Shown: piece after piece, positions 1-6,799 of the stretch | Position numbering within the stretch: position 1 is the first letter of the stretch | Layout of the letters: the number at the start of each line of letters is the position of its first letter | DNA from: an uncultured Alphaproteobacteria bacterium | Lineage (GTDB): Bacteria; Pseudomonadota; Alphaproteobacteria; RF32; CAG-239 | Assembly: GCA_910577205.1 (NCBI GenBank) | Contig: CAJTMA010000019.1 | Location: 1-32,053, forward strand | Length of the DNA: 32,053 nucleotides | Direction of reading: 5' to 3' | Program-made: the position numbers and the translations under genes | The notes under the pieces: generated by a model | The model's input: only the letters and a program-made list of their open reading frames with translations | The model's database searches: none | Told to the model about the DNA's origin: nothing

Positions 1-34
1 TAAATATTGTGTTAAGGGGATATTTTAGGTCATA

Positions 35-153
35 ACTGTAACAGAACAGTCCGGGGCATTCGCGCATAGCCTTATCTCCCCGGCTCCCCTCAAAAGGAGT
101 CGTTCTATTTCTTTCAGGAGTTGTCATACTCCACAATCCGTCTCCGGACTGCG
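35..153 (-). ncRNA. Candidate structured small RNA, copy 1
   Basis: Downstream of the conserved promoter the minus strand can fold into successive hairpins: GCAGTCC/GGATTGT (152-133), GGAGT/ACTCC, CTCCTT/GGGGAG, CCGGGG/CCCCGG and ACTGT/ACAGT (50-35). Compared with copy 2, changes in hairpin 1 keep pairing, and changes around hairpins 2 and 5 fall in loops. The CCGGGG stem is fully paired here but has a mismatch in copy 2. No terminator is visible between 35 and the window edge, so the 3' end is unknown. A MITE-like DNA repeat with secondary structure is the main alternative. Confidence 0.5.
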
Positions 154-159
154 AGAATG

Positions 160-187
160 ATTGTAAGGGAAAATAGTTAATTTGCAA
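160..187 (-). promoter_or_regulatory. Predicted sigma70-type promoter of RNA element copy 1
   Basis: On the minus strand the -35 TTGCAA (187-182) is followed by a 16-nt spacer and -10 TACAAT (165-160). The same two hexamers and spacing occur in copy 2. The spacer differs at one base. The predicted start lies just before the first hairpin. Confidence 0.6.
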
Positions 188-189
188 TG

Positions 190-216
190 AAAAAATCCCC
201 CGCAAAAGCAAGAGGT
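190..216 (-). terminator. Possible terminator of the VirB8-like gene
   Basis: On the minus strand CCTCTTGC, a T-rich loop and GCGGGGG can pair with G-U wobbles and one bulge, followed by ATTTTTT. It lies about 150 nt past the stop at 369. The stem is imperfect. The rest of 196-368 holds no gene I can support, only a small GGCGTC/GACGCC inverted repeat near 278-297. Confidence 0.35.
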
Positions 217-368
217 GTTTGAAAAATACCATCCTTTCTTTGTCGCCCTCTAAATATCCGGAGCAACCCTCGCGCCCGGCGTCTTGCCTCAGACGCCGCC
301 ATCATACCCAACGTCCGGGCGTACCTGTCCTCTTTGCCGCGGGCACAACTCTCGCTCCCAATGCTTGG

Positions 369-1169
369 TTAATCACGTCTGGGAGAGTTATAACGTTTGT
401 AGGCATCTTGAGTTTGCTGTTTAACTTGTTCCAAATAGTGAGCAGAGGATTCGGAAGAGCCGTGATACGCCAGCGAAAAGTTTTGTACGATGAAGCCAAA
501 AGGGTTCGCGATAGCATCTTCGCGTTTGGCAAACGGAATGCGGACATAAGTAATACGCATGGTTGCGCGCCAAATATTCGTAGTAGGCTTATCATAGCCG
601 GGCATAAAATCAAGTGTACGGAATTGTACTTGCCATAATCCCATTGCTGCCGGTTTAATCCAGTCAATTTCAACATCTCGCTGAAGGGAATTTTGCCGGA
701 ATTGCATAATACTGAAAGCCACGTCATTTTCATTAAATTCGCGGAATACAGCAGGGGAAGAATACCAATAAACCGTGGAGCCGGGGCCCCAGCGGGTCAC
801 GAGTTCATCATAATCAGAACTAATCAGATAGCGCAGCATAATATATTCGGTAATATGCTGCTCAGTGATGAGGTCAGAAACGGGGAAGATAACTTCAGCG
901 GGCTGAACCTGTTCCAGCATACTGAAATATTTGTTAATTTGAAATAATTTCGGCTGAACAGTGCGTTGCGGCAAGAGCAGATAAAGCGTTGCGGCCAGCA
1001 TCATATTAAAACAAATGCTCAAACAGGCAAGAATAACCAAAATGCGCGAGGTCCAGAGATAACGGCGCTCCGGCATGGCATTAACGTGCACGCGTTCGGG
1101 ATAAAATCCAAGCTTGTCAGGGCTTTGCTTTTCCTTGTACTTAAAGACCGTATTAAAAATTTCTAACAT
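369..1169 (-). CDS. VirB8-like type IV secretion protein
   Basis: This 266-residue protein has a short cytoplasmic N-terminus, one membrane segment at about residues 39-67, and a soluble C-terminal domain of about 190 residues. That is the layout of VirB8, the inner-membrane assembly factor of type IV secretion systems. The C-terminal sequence containing NPFGFIVQNFSLAYHG resembles the conserved NP(L/F)GF region of VirB8 periplasmic domains. No other virB gene is in the window, so the rest of the system is beyond the left edge or elsewhere. The start is not firmly fixed: the nearest GAGG is about 13 nt upstream. It diverges from the TolC-like lipoprotein gene. A DotI/IcmL-like protein is an alternative with the same topology. 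Confidence 0.65.
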   Translation of the reverse strand: MLEIFNTVFKYKEKQSPDKLGFYPERVHVNAMPERRYLWTSRILVILACLSICFNMMLAATLYLLLPQRTVQPKLFQINKYFSMLEQVQPAEVIFPVSDLITEQHITEYIMLRYLISSDYDELVTRWGPGSTVYWYSSPAVFREFNENDVAFSIMQFRQNSLQRDVEIDWIKPAAMGLWQVQFRTLDFMPGYDKPTTNIWRATMRITYVRIPFAKREDAIANPFGFIVQNFSLAYHGSSESSAHYLEQVKQQTQDAYKRYNSPRRD

Positions 1170-1178
1170 CTTGAAAAT

Positions 1179-1193
1179 TTAACCTCAAGTTAA
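1179..1193. promoter_or_regulatory. CtrA-type motif TTAA-N7-TTAA
   Basis: An exact TTAA-CCTCAAG-TTAA lies in the divergent promoter region between the VirB8-like and TolC-like genes. This is the binding motif of CtrA, the alphaproteobacterial cell-cycle regulator. With only eight fixed AT-rich bases, a chance match is quite possible. Confidence 0.3.
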
Positions 1194-1200
1194 GCCTCAC

Positions 1201-1217
1201 CATGTATTTTATACATG
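1201..1217. promoter_or_regulatory. Palindrome in divergent promoter region
   Basis: CATGTAT-TTT-ATACATG is a perfect 7-bp inverted repeat with a 3-bp spacer, between the divergent start codons at 1169 and 1308. Its position fits an operator for either gene, but I do not recognise the regulator. Confidence 0.35.
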
Positions 1218-1307
1218 AAAGTGGAATAAAATCAAATAAATACTGTTCAGATTCGAAATCTTGATATATTGATAATAACATAGAGAAGTATATAAAGGGT
1301 TTATGTT

Positions 1308-3200
1308 ATGAAGAAATTTTTATTGTCGGTTATCGGTGTTGCGGCGCTGACATCCTGCATGTATACGGAAACAGTCAGCAGCGGCGGTGTTCCTCCGGCA
1401 TATTATACGGATTGGGACAGGGCTGTGCGCGTGGATGTTGATATGCAGAATATGTATGTCGGCACACCGCAGAAAATTGAAAAGCCGATTGATATGTATA
1501 TGGCTATGGCGCTGGCATTAAAATATAACTATACCCGTCGCCTGATTTCTTATCAACAGAGCCTGATTGAAGCCGGTAAAGTGCCGACAGATAAATTGAG
1601 CGAAATTGCCAGCCATGCCGGCTATGACAATGCGCCGCTGAATACCCGCATGAGCCCGGATTTGAAAGTGGCATGGAATGTGCTGGATATTTCTACCGTT
1701 TATTATCAAAATATTGATCCGAGCTATAAAAGCGGCGTGGCAACTGAGCAGAGCCGCAAAGTTATTCATAACATTTTGCAGGAAACCCGCAGCCTGTATT
1801 GGCAGACCTTAGCTGCTCAAAAGTTAATTCCGACCTTGGATGAAATGACTGAATATATGACGCTTGAGGTTGACGAGATGAACGTCAAAGCCAAGGAGCT
1901 GGCAGAGCAGGGGCAATATCTGAGCACCGAAGAACTGCAACGTAAACGCGACTATATGGAAGCCGTCAAAAAAGCCGCGGATCTGCGCCGCAAAATGGAA
2001 ACAGCGCAAACCCGTCTGGCGGCATTAATGGGTTTCCACCCGTCTACCGAATTTAAACTGGTCGGTTCGGAATATGGCAACTTTGAACTGCCGGCAATGA
2101 AGAATGAACTGGCGCAGCTGGAGTGGCTGGCGCTGACTAACCGTCCGGAAATGCGGGCGCATGATTTGTCAACCAATGTTGAGGATTTGAAAATCGTTGT
2201 CAAAGGTTTCAAAGAACCGGAACTGAATACATATAAAAACGACCCCAACTACTACAATCGTTTATGGTCAAAACAAGCGCAGCAAGTGGGCATGACGATT
2301 ATTGAGGATGTCCGCAACCCAAAAATCAGCGAACTGAATGACCTGCGCCGCCAACGGATGACTAATTTGATTATCAGTCAGGTTTACGTTGCTTGGGCGC
2401 GTTATACTTCTGCCGTTGAGGACTATCAGATTAATATGGAAATTGCCGACACATCAGAAAATATTGCCGAAGATATAACGGTAAAAGACGGCAGCCGCGA
2501 TGCGAAAAGCATATTGGAATCCGCGCGCGCCGTTGATGATGAAGTGCAGGCTTTTCTGGCTTACGCCGAAGTGCAGGATGCTCTGGGTAATTTATATGCA
2601 ACTGTCGGGCTTGACGCGATTCCATATAATATGTTGAACGACAAACCGTCTAAAATTGCGGTGGCATTGCATAAAACCTTGGAAAAATGGCGCAAGGGCG
2701 AATTTATTCCAGACAGCCGCCCGCGTTTGGTTGATGTGCCGTCCAAGCGTCCGCCGGTCAATATGAGTTCTCTGATTCCTGATCATGAAGTTGAAACTGG
2801 GCAGCGGATTAAGATTGATGTGCCTGAAGAAGTGTTTAGCAAAATGGATTTGACCGGAAAAGTGACAACCAAAGCCGGGTTGATTGATAATTCGCCTTTG
2901 CCGAAATGGCTGTCTTATGATGAAAAGAACCATCGCTTTGAAGGAATTGCCATGCCGTCAAATGTCGGCCAGTATAATATAAAATTATATGTAACCGATG
3001 AAAGCGGTAACGTCGGCTACCTGACATTTAAATTAAAGATTAAAGAAGTCTTTGTGCCGGCGCTCCGTGTTGATGGCTTGACCGACGGTCGCAAGGCGAC
3101 CGTTTTGAAACGCTGCCTCGGTTCGGTCTGCAAAGATGCTTATGTGGATGAAGAAGCCGTCGGGGAGGAGGTTGAGATTCGCGCTCCCGGACAATTTTAA
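1308..3200 (+). CDS. TolC-family outer membrane lipoprotein with C-terminal Ig-like (CADG/He_PIG) domain
   Basis: The 630-residue product begins with a lipoprotein signal peptide ending LTSC, so Cys17 is the likely acylated residue. Residues about 60-450 are rich in long helices with heptad-like Leu/Ala spacing. They include segments such as TRSLYWQTLAAQKLI and AQTRLAALMG, which are typical of outer-membrane efflux (TolC/OEP) proteins. Residues about 485-585 form a separate domain with the PLPKWLSYDE ... FEGIAMPSNVGQYNIKLYVTDESGN pattern of dystroglycan-type cadherin-like (CADG, He_PIG) Ig folds. A short tail follows with two cysteines (CLGSVC). Such a domain is unusual on a TolC protein. No inner-membrane or adaptor partner lies beside it; the nearest candidate exporters are the ABC genes further along. 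A strong terminator follows. Confidence 0.7.
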   Translation: MKKFLLSVIGVAALTSCMYTETVSSGGVPPAYYTDWDRAVRVDVDMQNMYVGTPQKIEKPIDMYMAMALALKYNYTRRLISYQQSLIEAGKVPTDKLSEIASHAGYDNAPLNTRMSPDLKVAWNVLDISTVYYQNIDPSYKSGVATEQSRKVIHNILQETRSLYWQTLAAQKLIPTLDEMTEYMTLEVDEMNVKAKELAEQGQYLSTEELQRKRDYMEAVKKAADLRRKMETAQTRLAALMGFHPSTEFKLVGSEYGNFELPAMKNELAQLEWLALTNRPEMRAHDLSTNVEDLKIVVKGFKEPELNTYKNDPNYYNRLWSKQAQQVGMTIIEDVRNPKISELNDLRRQRMTNLIISQVYVAWARYTSAVEDYQINMEIADTSENIAEDITVKDGSRDAKSILESARAVDDEVQAFLAYAEVQDALGNLYATVGLDAIPYNMLNDKPSKIAVALHKTLEKWRKGEFIPDSRPRLVDVPSKRPPVNMSSLIPDHEVETGQRIKIDVPEEVFSKMDLTGKVTTKAGLIDNSPLPKWLSYDEKNHRFEGIAMPSNVGQYNIKLYVTDESGNVGYLTFKLKIKEVFVPALRVDGLTDGRKATVLKRCLGSVCKDAYVDEEAVGEEVEIRAPGQF

Positions 3201-3212
3201 AAAATAACCAAG

Positions 3213-3228
3213 ACACAATATATAGTGT
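3213..3228. promoter_or_regulatory. Consensus-perfect NrdR-like box, distal
   Basis: ACACAATATATAGTGT fits the NrdR box consensus ACACWATATATWGTGT at every position. It sits 13 bp after the TolC-like stop codon and before that gene's terminator, about 460 bp upstream of nrdD. No second box at 31-32 bp is visible. Confidence 0.55.
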
Positions 3229-3243
3229 TTGGGTGTTCCAAAG

Positions 3244-3273
3244 AACGGATTCTGGCAAAACAGAATCCGTTTA
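3244..3273 (+). terminator. Terminator of the TolC-like gene
   Basis: AACGGATTCTG and CAGAATCCGTT form a perfect 11-bp stem with a GCAAAA loop, followed by TTAATATTTT. Confidence 0.8.
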
Positions 3274-3576
3274 ATATTTTAAAGCTGAAAAACACCCCAA
3301 GCGGCAATCCGGCGAGTCGTTAAAAATTTAATTTTATTTGTAGGTGTCATACAAAAATATTTGGAAAATTAAATTTAGATAACTTGTTGATTTTTAGTAA
3401 TAAAATAATTGTTAACAGACTTATCCACTCTCCTGAAAATATTTTTTGTTTGTTTTATAAAGGGATAGCTTTGTCAAGTCACAAAAGTTCCTTTTTTGCT
3501 ATTGTTTATCCTGTCTGACTACTCCAATATAAAGCCAGAAAAACTGATTTGCATAACGCCGAAAAAATAATTGTGC
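3274..3576. other. Long AT-rich intergenic leader upstream of nrdD
   Basis: No open reading frame or RNA gene could be supported in this AT-rich stretch. It contains TTATCCACT at 3421-3429, one mismatch from a DnaA box, but a single site does not indicate an origin. A TTTGT-N6-ACAAA inverted repeat lies near 3472-3487. I see no convincing FNR site. Confidence 0.5.
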
Positions 3577-3624
3577 ATACAATATATTGAGTGGTTTAAA
3601 TCTTTGTTAAACTATATATGGTAT
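3577..3624 (+). promoter_or_regulatory. Tandem NrdR-like boxes over the nrdD promoter
   Basis: Two 16-bp sites, ATACAATATATTGAGT (3577-3592) and AAACTATATATGGTAT (3609-3624), resemble ACACWATATATWGTGT. Their starts are exactly 32 bp apart, about three helical turns, which is the usual arrangement of paired NrdR boxes. Box 1 contains a possible -35 (TTGAGT, 3587-3592), and box 2 covers the matching -10 region (AACTAT, 3610-3615). Binding would therefore block the promoter. The nrdR gene is not in the window. Confidence 0.7.
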
Positions 3625-3688
3625 GTAAATGTCAGTTAAGACACAAAATGTAACGTAAACACCACATTTAGGGAATAGTTGAAGAGAT

Positions 3689-5743
3689 ATGTCCGAGAAT
3701 ACCTACCACAGCACCATCGCTAATGAAAATATCGCGATTGATACGGTTACCAAACGCGACGGCACTTTGGCACCGTTTGACAGCAATAAAATTTACAGCG
3801 CCATCAAAAAAGCCGGAGAATCCACCGGCGAATTCGGCGAATCAGAAAGCTGGCTGCTTACCAGCCAGGTGCTGAAAGTTCTTAAGCATAAATTTGCGGA
3901 GTCTTTGCCTGATATCGAACATATTCAAGATATCGTCGAACAGGTTTTGATTTCTGCCAACTATTTTGCAACTGCCAAAGCTTATATCTTATACCGCGAC
4001 CAGCGCAATCGTACCCGCGGCGACAAAAAAGTAATGGTTGATGTTGAAAGCTCTATCAACGAATATCTTGAAAAATTAGACTGGCGCGTTAATGCCAACG
4101 CCAACCAGGGCTATTCTAACGGCGGTTTGATTTTGAACGTTTCCGGTAAGGTAACCGCCAACTATTGGTTAAGCCATGTTTATCCGGCAGAAGTCGGCGA
4201 AGCTCACCGTAACGGTGATATCCATATCCACGATTTGGATATGTTGGCTGCTTATTGCGCCGGCTGGTCTTTGAAAAACCTGTTGCACGAAGGCTTTAAC
4301 GGCGTTCCCGGCAAAACCGAAGCCGGTCCGGCAAAACACTTGTCAGCCGCTGTTGGCCAGATGGTTAACTTTATGGGCACTCTCCAAAATGAATGGGCTG
4401 GTGCTCAGGCTTTCTCTTCTGTTGATACTTATCTGGCTCCGTATATCCGTGCGGACAAGCTGACCTACGAACAGGTTGAACAGTCTATTCAGGAATTGAT
4501 TTATAACCTGAACGTTCCTTCTCGCTGGGGTTCTCAGACACCGTTCACCAACTTTACGTTTGACTGGGTTTGCCCGGAAGATCTGCGCGACAAGCATCCG
4601 CTGATTGCCGGTGTTGAACAGCCGTTTACCTATGGTGATCTTAAAGAAGAAATGCACATGATTAACAAGGCCTATATGACCGTCATGATGCGTGGTGATA
4701 TTAAGGGGCGTCCGTTCACTTTCCCGATTCCGACTTATAACATGACGCCGGATTTCCCTTGGGAAGATGACAACACCGAACTGTTGTTCGAAATGACCGC
4801 CAAATATGGTCTGCCTTATTTCCAGAACTTTATTAACTCCGTCTTGAAACCGGGACAGATTCGCTCCATGTGCTGCCGTTTGCAGTTAGACCTGCGCGAA
4901 CTTCTGGCTCGTGGTAACGGCTTGTTTGGTTCAGCTGAACAAACCGGTTCTATCGGCGTTATTACTTTCAACTGCGCTCGTCTGGGCTATGTCTATAAAG
5001 GTGATGAAAACGGCTTGTTTGCCCGTATTGATGAATTGATGGCTATTGCGCGCACATCTCTTGAAATCAAACGCAAAGTTATTCAACGCCTGATTGACAA
5101 TGGTTTGTTCCCGTTCACCAAGCGTTATCTCGGCACGCTGCGCAACCACTTCTCTACCATCGGTGTCAATGGTATCAATGAAATGATTCGTAACTTTACC
5201 AACGACGAACATAACATTGCCGATGAATGGGGACAGGAATTTGCTATTAAATTCTTGGATTATATCCGTGCCAAAATGGTTAAAATTCAGGAAGAAACCG
5301 GGCATATGTACAATCTGGAAGCCACTCCGGCCGAAAGTGCGACTTATCGTTTTGCCCGTGAAGACAAAAAACGTTTCAAAGGCATCATCCAAGCCGGAAC
5401 TGAAGAAAATCCGTATTACACCAACTCTTCTCAGCTTCCTGTCGGCTTCACTGATGACCCGTTCGAAGCTTTGGATTTGCAGTCTACTTTGCAAACCAAA
5501 TATACCGGCGGTACCGTGCTGCACCTCTATATGGGACAGCGTATCTCATCCGCTAAGGTATGCCGCGATATCGTCCGCAAGGTGCTGACTAACTACCGCC
5601 TGCCGTATGTGACGATTACTCCGACATTTTCCGTTTGCCCCAAGCACGGATATATTTCTGGAGAACACAAATACTGCCCGATTTGCGACGAAGAAAAGAA
5701 GGCAGAAAAAAGAGCCGCAGCTTCCAGAACCGAAGTTGCATAG
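3689..5743 (+). CDS. nrdD: Anaerobic (class III) ribonucleoside-triphosphate reductase large chain, lacking the glycyl-radical loop
   Basis: NrdD makes deoxyribonucleotides from NTPs without oxygen. The 684-residue product has an N-terminal ATP-cone (about 18-110, TKRDGTLAPFDSNKI) that senses ATP/dATP. A ten-stranded barrel core follows, with GDIHIHDLD near 176-184 and MCCRLQLDL near 394-402, the latter region holding candidate catalytic cysteines. Near the C-terminus a zinc site reads C650-P-K-H653 ... C663-P-I-C666, with His in place of the usual second Cys. The chain then ends in a Lys/Ala-rich tail (EKKAEKRAAASRTEVA). The expected C-terminal RxxGY glycyl-radical loop is absent. That motif is supplied by the next gene (5781-5987), in another frame. 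Expression is probably repressed by NrdR through the upstream boxes. Confidence 0.93.
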   Translation: MSENTYHSTIANENIAIDTVTKRDGTLAPFDSNKIYSAIKKAGESTGEFGESESWLLTSQVLKVLKHKFAESLPDIEHIQDIVEQVLISANYFATAKAYILYRDQRNRTRGDKKVMVDVESSINEYLEKLDWRVNANANQGYSNGGLILNVSGKVTANYWLSHVYPAEVGEAHRNGDIHIHDLDMLAAYCAGWSLKNLLHEGFNGVPGKTEAGPAKHLSAAVGQMVNFMGTLQNEWAGAQAFSSVDTYLAPYIRADKLTYEQVEQSIQELIYNLNVPSRWGSQTPFTNFTFDWVCPEDLRDKHPLIAGVEQPFTYGDLKEEMHMINKAYMTVMMRGDIKGRPFTFPIPTYNMTPDFPWEDDNTELLFEMTAKYGLPYFQNFINSVLKPGQIRSMCCRLQLDLRELLARGNGLFGSAEQTGSIGVITFNCARLGYVYKGDENGLFARIDELMAIARTSLEIKRKVIQRLIDNGLFPFTKRYLGTLRNHFSTIGVNGINEMIRNFTNDEHNIADEWGQEFAIKFLDYIRAKMVKIQEETGHMYNLEATPAESATYRFAREDKKRFKGIIQAGTEENPYYTNSSQLPVGFTDDPFEALDLQSTLQTKYTGGTVLHLYMGQRISSAKVCRDIVRKVLTNYRLPYVTITPTFSVCPKHGYISGEHKYCPICDEEKKAEKRAAASRTEVA

Positions 5744-5780
5744 AGTAAAATTAATATTAACCCCTTGGAGAATAGAAGAA

Positions 5781-5987
5781 ATGACAACAATTAATTTCGA
5801 AGATATCAAATTGAACGACGCAGAAAGACAGCCTTGCGAAGTTTGGACCCGTGTTATGGGCTATTTCCGTCCGGTTTCAGAATTCAATAAAGGCAAGAAA
5901 TCTGAATTTTACTCTCGCGTCTGCTTTGCAGAAAGCAAAGCCGTATGCGGCAGCTGCTCTAATATGATGAATATTGCAGCTGAATAA
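5781..5987 (+). CDS. Stand-alone glycyl-radical domain of class III ribonucleotide reductase
   Basis: This 68-residue protein contains CEVWTRVMGYFRPVSEFNKG, the glycyl-radical loop normally found at the C-terminus of NrdD; Gly27 would carry the radical. It also has a C-terminal CGSC pair (Cys56/Cys59). It starts at ATG 5781 with GGAG 10 nt upstream, 37 nt after the nrdD stop, and in a different frame. A TTG start at 5736 overlapping nrdD is possible but has no better ribosome site. NrdG follows 15 nt later, so the three genes are likely one operon. I infer that the small protein docks into NrdD and is activated there by NrdG. GrcA (YfiD) of pyruvate formate-lyase is a precedent for a detachable glycyl-radical piece. 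A sequencing frameshift is unlikely given the dedicated start site. Confidence 0.85.
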   Translation: MTTINFEDIKLNDAERQPCEVWTRVMGYFRPVSEFNKGKKSEFYSRVCFAESKAVCGSCSNMMNIAAE

Positions 5988-6002
5988 TTTCCGGCTGAAA
6001 TT

Positions 6003-6707
6003 ATGAACAGCAATCTAATCGTCGGCGGTGTTGAAACTTTCAGCACCGTCGATTTTCCTGGGCACATGGCGGCAGTGATTTTTTTTCAGGGATGCCCCTG
6101 GCGCTGCCCCTTTTGTTATAACACGCCATTACAGAAAATCGGTGTTGAAACGGATTTTGTCTGGTCAAAATTTATAGAATTTCTGGAACGTCGAAAAGGT
6201 GTTTTGGAGGCTGTTGTGTTTAGCGGCGGAGAACCTTTGGTGCAAACTAAATTAGCCGAAGCAATGCAACAGGTTAAAAATATGGGATATAAAATCGCCC
6301 TGCACACCGGAGGTTATCATCCGGAGAAATTGGCGGAAGTTTTGCCTTTGGTCGATTGGGTCGGGTTTGATATTAAAGCACCATTTAATGAAGAACATTA
6401 CCAACGTGCCATAGGTTGCAAAACACCGCTGAAAAATGTGTTGGCGAGTTTGGATATGATACTGGCGAGCGGCAAGCCGTTTGAGTGCCGCACAACTTGT
6501 GATCCGCGGTTGTTGAGTATCGAAGATATTTATACCATAGCCAAAGAGCTGCAAGCCAAAGGCGTAAAGGAATATTATCTGCAAAAATATCGCCCCGTTC
6601 CCGCCGATACGGAAAGCACCGACGCTGATTGCGATAAATTCTTTCGTGACACGGCGCTTCATGATTTTCTTAAAGCTTCGTTTGACGCTTTTGACCTCCG
6701 TTCCTAA
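6003..6707 (+). CDS. nrdG: Anaerobic ribonucleotide reductase activating protein (radical SAM)
   Basis: NrdG uses an iron-sulfur cluster and S-adenosylmethionine to create the glycyl radical of NrdD. The 234-residue protein has the radical-SAM motif CPWRCPFC (CX3CX2C) at about residues 31-38, preceded by STVDFPGHMAAVIFFQG. VVFSGGEPL follows near 71-79, the glycine-rich SAM-contact motif. The N-terminal GGVETFSTVDFPG pattern resembles the longer NrdG2-type activases. It lies directly after the split nrdD genes, with weak Shine-Dalgarno pairing (GGCTG). Its stop codon is inside the loop of the operon terminator. Its natural substrate here would be the glycine of the small protein at 5781-5987, not of NrdD itself. 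Confidence 0.9.
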   Translation: MNSNLIVGGVETFSTVDFPGHMAAVIFFQGCPWRCPFCYNTPLQKIGVETDFVWSKFIEFLERRKGVLEAVVFSGGEPLVQTKLAEAMQQVKNMGYKIALHTGGYHPEKLAEVLPLVDWVGFDIKAPFNEEHYQRAIGCKTPLKNVLASLDMILASGKPFECRTTCDPRLLSIEDIYTIAKELQAKGVKEYYLQKYRPVPADTESTDADCDKFFRDTALHDFLKASFDAFDLRS

Positions 6708-6722
6708 ACGGAGGTTTTTTTT
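6694..6722 (+). terminator. Terminator of the nrd operon
   Basis: ACCTCCGTT and AACGGAGGT form a 9-bp stem with a 4-nt loop, followed by eight T. The nrdG stop codon (6705-6707) lies within the hairpin. Confidence 0.9.
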
Positions 6723-6729
6723 ATAAGCA

Positions 6730-6758
6730 TTGACAAAGCCTTTTTTCCCGCGCAATAT
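6730..6758 (+). promoter_or_regulatory. Possible promoter of the CoaD-HD gene
   Basis: A perfect -35 TTGACA (6730-6735) is followed 17 nt later by CAATAT (6753-6758), a weak -10 in an AT-rich stretch. Confidence 0.4.
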
Positions 6759-6799
6759 AAAAAATATTTTTAATTATTAATCACATAAACTTATTTATT

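Larger units (their letters stand above)
35..195 (-). repeat. Dispersed ~160-bp element, copy 1
   Basis: The reverse complement of this stretch aligns without gaps to 24146-24306, with roughly 90% identity by eye. Position x in copy 2 corresponds to 24341 minus x here. The shared block starts at a T-run (190-195 on the minus strand) and ends at the ACAGT arm of a small hairpin (35-39). No terminal inverted repeats or transposase are visible. Both copies follow the 3' end of a gene on the same strand. Confidence 0.9.

Noticed and set aside
35..195. The 160-bp element as an insertion-sequence end or MITE
   Set aside because: No terminal inverted repeats or target duplications seen and substitutions preserve RNA pairing; kept as an alternative only.
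302..733. Open frames on both strands overlapping the VirB8-like gene (219-638, 302-733, 693-947)
   Set aside because: The VirB8-like frame has a membrane segment and a family-like domain; the others are shadows with no features.
3421..3429. TTATCCACT as part of a replication origin
   Set aside because: Only one near-DnaA box is present and none of the usual origin neighbours (dnaA, dnaN, hemE) is nearby.
4931..5524. 197-residue open frame on the minus strand inside nrdD
   Set aside because: It lies wholly opposite a strongly supported gene, has no ribosome site or recognisable domain, and arises from the biased codon use of nrdD.
5736..5780. Programmed frameshift fusing nrdD to the glycyl-radical frame
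   Set aside because: The downstream frame is open back to 5736, but no slippery sequence is evident and the small gene has its own GGAG and ATG, so separate translation is simpler.
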